64,000 nucleotides of DNA from the NCBI GenBank assembly GCA_944325525.1, contig CALVAK010000003.1, forward strand, positions 1 through 64,000, read 5' to 3'. A program made the position numbers and the translations under genes. This DNA comes from Candidatus Gastranaerophilales bacterium (lineage in GTDB: Bacteria; Cyanobacteriota; Vampirovibrionia; Gastranaerophilales; Gastranaerophilaceae). The notes below the pieces were generated by a model. It searched no databases. It was not told the origin of the DNA and saw only the letters and a program-made list of their open reading frames with translations. This document shows positions 61,025 through 64,000 of this stretch, piece after piece (the stretch's first letter is position 1; each line of letters starts with the position of its first letter).

Positions 61025-62020
61025 TTAAGATACTTTTTCTTCTTCACAAGTAAGTTGTTCACATTCACGAATAGGAATATTTTTATAATGAAGAATATTT
61101 TCATTAAGATATTCTTTAATCGTAAAGTTAACATTTGTTTTTGATTTCAATTGTGATTCAAAATACATTAATACGGTAGAATTACAATAAATAAATGTTT
61201 TTCCTGTTTTAGCATATCTTCTGATTTTGTAATATGCTTTATTCAATAATTCTTCCAGATTAACAGCAGAATCGCCTTTTAAATTTGCAATGCTTATATT
61301 GGCTATACGGCAAGTAGAACGCCAATCTCTGACCGATAGCCCAACATCCATTTTATAATGATCTTGATAAACTTTTCTCTTGCCGCCAGTTGAACTTGTT
61401 TCAGTTAAAATACCGTCATCTTTATGCTGAACTCCGGCTTGAGAACCTTGCGGGTACAACAAAGATGTATGCAAATCTCCCCAGGTTATAAACCATATAG
61501 AAGTATTATCAGAGCTGCTGCCTCCTGCATTTATAATATTAGAACCGATTTTCTTTTCGTCTGTTGATATTTTTGAGTATCTGGCAGACAAACCATCAAA
61601 CGCTGCAGCATTTTCCTTTATACTTCCATAAAAAATTGTTTCCTGAAGTTTTTGATTCATTGCTTCAATAAAAGCAGAAGATTCAGATAATCTGAACAAT
61701 TTAGGATTTTCAGATTTATCTACCAAATCAACATCAACGATAGAATATGTTTCAAGCATACCTGTAACATCTTTTACCTGCTCTGTTGTTGATTTTGAAG
61801 ACGGAACATAACCGTATAATTTTCTAAATACTGCAGAAGGAAGGCCGGTTCTTATTGTCGTAATGTGGTTTGAACCGTCATTGCATTGCAGGGCATTTGC
61901 ATCTTGCAATAATTCATTGGTTTCAGACATCATTTCAATAATTTCTGCAGCAATTTTTCCATTTTCAGTTCTTTTTAACCTGTCTGCCAAAGTTAAATAT
62001 CCAGCACCTAATGTTGCCAT
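61025..62020 (-). CDS. Major capsid protein (podovirus, gp7/Bbp17-like)
   Basis: 331 residues. Markers: TLADRLKR near the start, DGSNHITTIRTGLPSAVFRKLYGYVPSS (N-terminal arm), YSIVDVDLVDK, then the HK97-like middle with FYGSIKENAAAFDGLSARY, SIWFITWGDLHTSLLYPQG and the C-terminal NENILHYKNIPIRECE. It lies between scaffold and cement as expected. Assembles the icosahedral shell. Confidence 0.85.
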   Translation of the reverse strand: MATLGAGYLTLADRLKRTENGKIAAEIIEMMSETNELLQDANALQCNDGSNHITTIRTGLPSAVFRKLYGYVPSSKSTTEQVKDVTGMLETYSIVDVDLVDKSENPKLFRLSESSAFIEAMNQKLQETIFYGSIKENAAAFDGLSARYSKISTDEKKIGSNIINAGGSSSDNTSIWFITWGDLHTSLLYPQGSQAGVQHKDDGILTETSSTGGKRKVYQDHYKMDVGLSVRDWRSTCRIANISIANLKGDSAVNLEELLNKAYYKIRRYAKTGKTFIYCNSTVLMYFESQLKSKTNVNFTIKEYLNENILHYKNIPIRECEQLTCEEEKVS

Positions 62021-62047
62021 TTAATTTTTCCTTTCCTTTTACTTGTA

Positions 62048-62650
62048 CTACATTGTAGGGAAAAGTATATCTTCCCTGTTTTCTTTAACTACCGCAGCTG
62101 AATTTATACCGTATATATCATCATTTCTCATTCTTCTACCTATGTTATAAAACATCTTTACAATTTTAGGATGACAGTTTAAGCCTGTCTCATAAAGAAG
62201 CTGCTGAACATCTTCATCAGCAAATTCGGTATAAGCCATATTTGCGGTATGCATTGTTTTGTTAAGATTTACACCGCCTATTTCTCTGTCATTATTGAGC
62301 ATATTCTTATAATTATTGATTTTTTGTCTGTTCTGATTCGCTATAGTTTTAGAGTAATTATCACCCGTTAACTTTGTAAGCTTTACAGCCATAGACATAA
62401 GTTCATTTGCTCCTTTTTGAGACAAATTATATTTCCCGGCTAAATCATTAAATTCATTTAAAAGTTCTTCGTTATAACAATAATTTTCTGGAAGCTCAAC
62501 CTGAGAATAATCATATTTTTCAGGTTTTCCAAAATAACTGTCATTTTCCTGCATAACTGTTATATCGTTTTTATCATCAGTTTCATAAGCATTTTGACCC
62601 AGCTGTTTTTGTGTTTCTAAACTTTTTTCATCATTTTCTTGTAAACTCAT
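62048..62650 (-). CDS. Phage scaffolding protein
   Basis: 200 residues, charged and helical. SYFGKPEKYDYSQVELPENY and LNEFNDLAGKYNLSQKGANELMSMA are typical of podovirus scaffolds, which template capsid assembly and are then lost. It lies between portal and capsid, 12-27 base gaps. Confidence 0.8.
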   Translation of the reverse strand: MSLQENDEKSLETQKQLGQNAYETDDKNDITVMQENDSYFGKPEKYDYSQVELPENYCYNEELLNEFNDLAGKYNLSQKGANELMSMAVKLTKLTGDNYSKTIANQNRQKINNYKNMLNNDREIGGVNLNKTMHTANMAYTEFADEDVQQLLYETGLNCHPKIVKMFYNIGRRMRNDDIYGINSAAVVKENREDILFPTM

Positions 62651-62662
62651 TTTTTACCCTTT

Positions 62663-64000
62663 CTAAATTAAACCTAATTTTGACATCAATTCACTTCCGT
62701 AAGAATCTGTACCCGCAATATTTTTTATTATTTCGGAACTTTCTTTTACCTGATCAAAAGCCTGTTTACGGTTTTCTTTTTCTTCTTCCGACTGTTTCAT
62801 TTTCTCAACCTGTGCAGTAGGAACAATCTGTTCCGGAGAAATATTTGCGTAGTCAGCATAATCATCTATGATTTTATTTGCATTCAACTTCATTTTTAAA
62901 GAAGGATCAAGATTTTGTGCCAGATTAACTGTAAAGGTAGTAAATCTTTCCATAGCAGATATTTTTACTGCTTTTTGAGCCTGTGCAAGTGTTGAAACGA
63001 ATTCTATATCCATATTTGAGCCCATTATCTCTACAGGCGGTTCAGGAAGGATATTTAGTCTTACACATTCCGAAAAAACCCAGTCCATTATCTGATTTAA
63101 TCCATTATGTATCTGCTGCAAGAGGGGTGAAAGCAATACCATTTTTTCTTCTTTTAATTCGTTTACCTCAGTAGCAGTTCTTGAACGTTCCGCTGTATTC
63201 AATATCATTGCAAATAAATCATTATAAAAAATTTCTTTTATTGACTCTTTCAATTTTTCAATTATCGAATCAACCTCTAAAACTCTGGGATTAACTTCAT
63301 ATATAGGCGAAAGCCCTCTTCCGTTTTCATCTTCTTCTATAAAAGCAGCTGGAGCATCAATCATTTTCTTGTTTTTTAAGCTTGCAGGCCCTTTATAAGT
63401 CGGGCTAATCATTTTTTTAACAGCTTTGCCTTCATCAACAACCATACTCATAAGCTGTTTTACATCAGGAAGGGCATTAACTCCTGGACAGTCGCTAGGA
63501 TAAACATCCTCTCCGTTAACTTCAGCTTCAAACACAGCATATGGGAATTTGTCAAAACCTTTCTTAGAAAGAAATTTTTCTTCTCCAGATTCACATTCAT
63601 AATAAACTGAAATGTATTCCTTGTCCTCTGACCAGACAGCATCAGGCTTATAGTCTTTATTTGGTTCTACGAAATGAACAACTTCAAATAAATCTTCATA
63701 TCTGTTGGAATGAATTGCATTTAACACTGCTTTTGAAACATTTTCTTCTCCAAATTGCTCATATAAATTTCCTGCCGTTTCCATATATACCCGGCAAATT
63801 GTATCAACTTCTCCTTTTTGATTTTTAGAAATCCGATATGAACCTATTGGAAGCAATCTGCAATGTAAAATTGAAGATTCATCCTGCATTAATGCCAGTA
63901 CTGAAATCCCGAATACCCCTATTTGCTTGTATACGGAAGGAAGAATTCTGTATAAATTTGAAGAATTAAAAATATCTCTAAAAGTATTCTCTACTTTATT
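62663..64000 (-). CDS. Phage portal (head-tail connector) protein, N-terminus beyond window
   Basis: The open frame on the minus strand runs past the ATG at 63889 to the window end, giving at least 446 residues with no stop; the part before it (LYRILPSVYKQIGVFGISVLAL) is typical of portals, so the true start lies outside. Further markers: LLPIGSYRI, MISPTYKGPASLKNK, and SRTATEVNEL...LLSPLLQQIHNGLN, as in the head-tail connector family of T7/BPP-1-type phages. The portal is the DNA gate and terminase docking site. Confidence 0.87.
   Translation of the reverse strand, partial: NKVENTFRDIFNSSNLYRILPSVYKQIGVFGISVLALMQDESSILHCRLLPIGSYRISKNQKGEVDTICRVYMETAGNLYEQFGEENVSKAVLNAIHSNRYEDLFEVVHFVEPNKDYKPDAVWSEDKEYISVYYECESGEEKFLSKKGFDKFPYAVFEAEVNGEDVYPSDCPGVNALPDVKQLMSMVVDEGKAVKKMISPTYKGPASLKNKKMIDAPAAFIEEDENGRGLSPIYEVNPRVLEVDSIIEKLKESIKEIFYNDLFAMILNTAERSRTATEVNELKEEKMVLLSPLLQQIHNGLNQIMDWVFSECVRLNILPEPPVEIMGSNMDIEFVSTLAQAQKAVKISAMERFTTFTVNLAQNLDPSLKMKLNANKIIDDYADYANISPEQIVPTAQVEKMKQSEEEKENRKQAFDQVKESSEIIKNIAGTDSYGSELMSKLGLI

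Larger units (their letters stand above)
51575..64000 (-). mobile_element. Podovirus-like prophage, late (structural and lysis) region; right part beyond the window
   Basis: All fifteen genes lie on the minus strand in the order portal, scaffold, capsid, cement, adaptor, nozzle, internal virion proteins, fibre, endolysin and small lysis/membrane genes, as in short-tailed phages of T7/BPP-1 type. The left boundary is between the lysC terminator and the stop at 51575; no integrase, repressor or terminase is in the window, so the right end is outside. I cannot tell whether it is complete. Confidence 0.85.

Noticed and set aside
53987..64000. Diversity-generating retroelement, suggested by BPP-1-like genes
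   Set aside because: No reverse transcriptase, template repeat or variable repeat is visible in the window; it could only lie outside.

Overview
The window is low-GC bacterial DNA (coding regions look roughly 30-35% GC by eye) with many TTG/GTG starts. It suggests an anaerobic, fermentative, didermic member of the non-photosynthetic sister lineage of Cyanobacteria (Gastranaerophilales/Melainabacteria, class Vampirovibrionia). The grounds are a complete minCDE operon with a long minC, a type IV pilus/type II secretion operon with a secretin (outer membrane), a KdsC-like phosphatase, an SLH-domain exported protein, an AdhE-Rex-[FeFe]-hydrogenase fermentation locus, and two proteins with a short N-terminal 'FG' motif of a kind I associate with this lineage. 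The taxonomic call is inference; no rRNA is present.

Layout. 1-328: 5' end of a tRNA-Pro (minus strand, cut by the window edge) and a GC-rich structured element. 0.3-5.0 kb: a CDF/CorC fusion transporter, era, pyrG, gatC. 5.1-8.7 kb: two divergent paralogous radical SAM proteins with N-terminal cysteine clusters and a polytopic membrane protein. 8.9-15.8 kb: SNF2 helicase, a lineage-type unknown protein, minE-minD-minC. 16-19.3 kb: exported HExxH protein, ribbon-helix-helix regulator, divergent GH77 glucanotransferase. 19.4-27.6 kb: adhE, rex, then a ferredoxin / sensory-type hydrogenase / SpoIIE phosphatase / ferredoxin / [FeFe]-hydrogenase operon, which together read as an NADH- and ferredoxin-disposal locus making ethanol and H2. 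27.6-30.8 kb: GT-C membrane glycosyltransferase, rpsU (57 codons), SLH protein.

31.1-38.5 kb is an accessory (defence) island between tRNA-Lys(CUU) and tRNA-Ile(GAU): a Fic cassette bracketed by two imperfect direct repeats, an XRE regulator divergent from a fused PD-(D/E)XK nuclease-methyltransferase (type IIG-like) with an inverted operator pair between them, and an AAA ATPase directly abutting a DUF4276/TOPRIM-like protein, followed by gene debris. This is the best candidate for an undescribed system.

38.6-45.1 kb: pilus/secretion operon (GspC/PilP-like, secretin, PilB/GspE ATPase, PilC/GspF, small protein). 45.3-47.7 kb: tRNA-Cys, tRNA-Gly, a hexapeptide acetyltransferase whose coding sequence contains a 10-G tract (likely phase-variable), a hairpin-rich intergenic element, mntP, rpsP. 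48.1-51.5 kb: KdsC-like phosphatase, TPR protein, aspartate kinase. 51.575 kb to the end: late region of a podovirus-like prophage on the minus strand, abutting the lysC terminator: portal (cut by window end), scaffold, capsid, cement protein, adaptor, tail nozzle, internal virion proteins, tail fibre, endolysin and a small lysis/membrane module. No integrase, repressor or terminase lies within the window.
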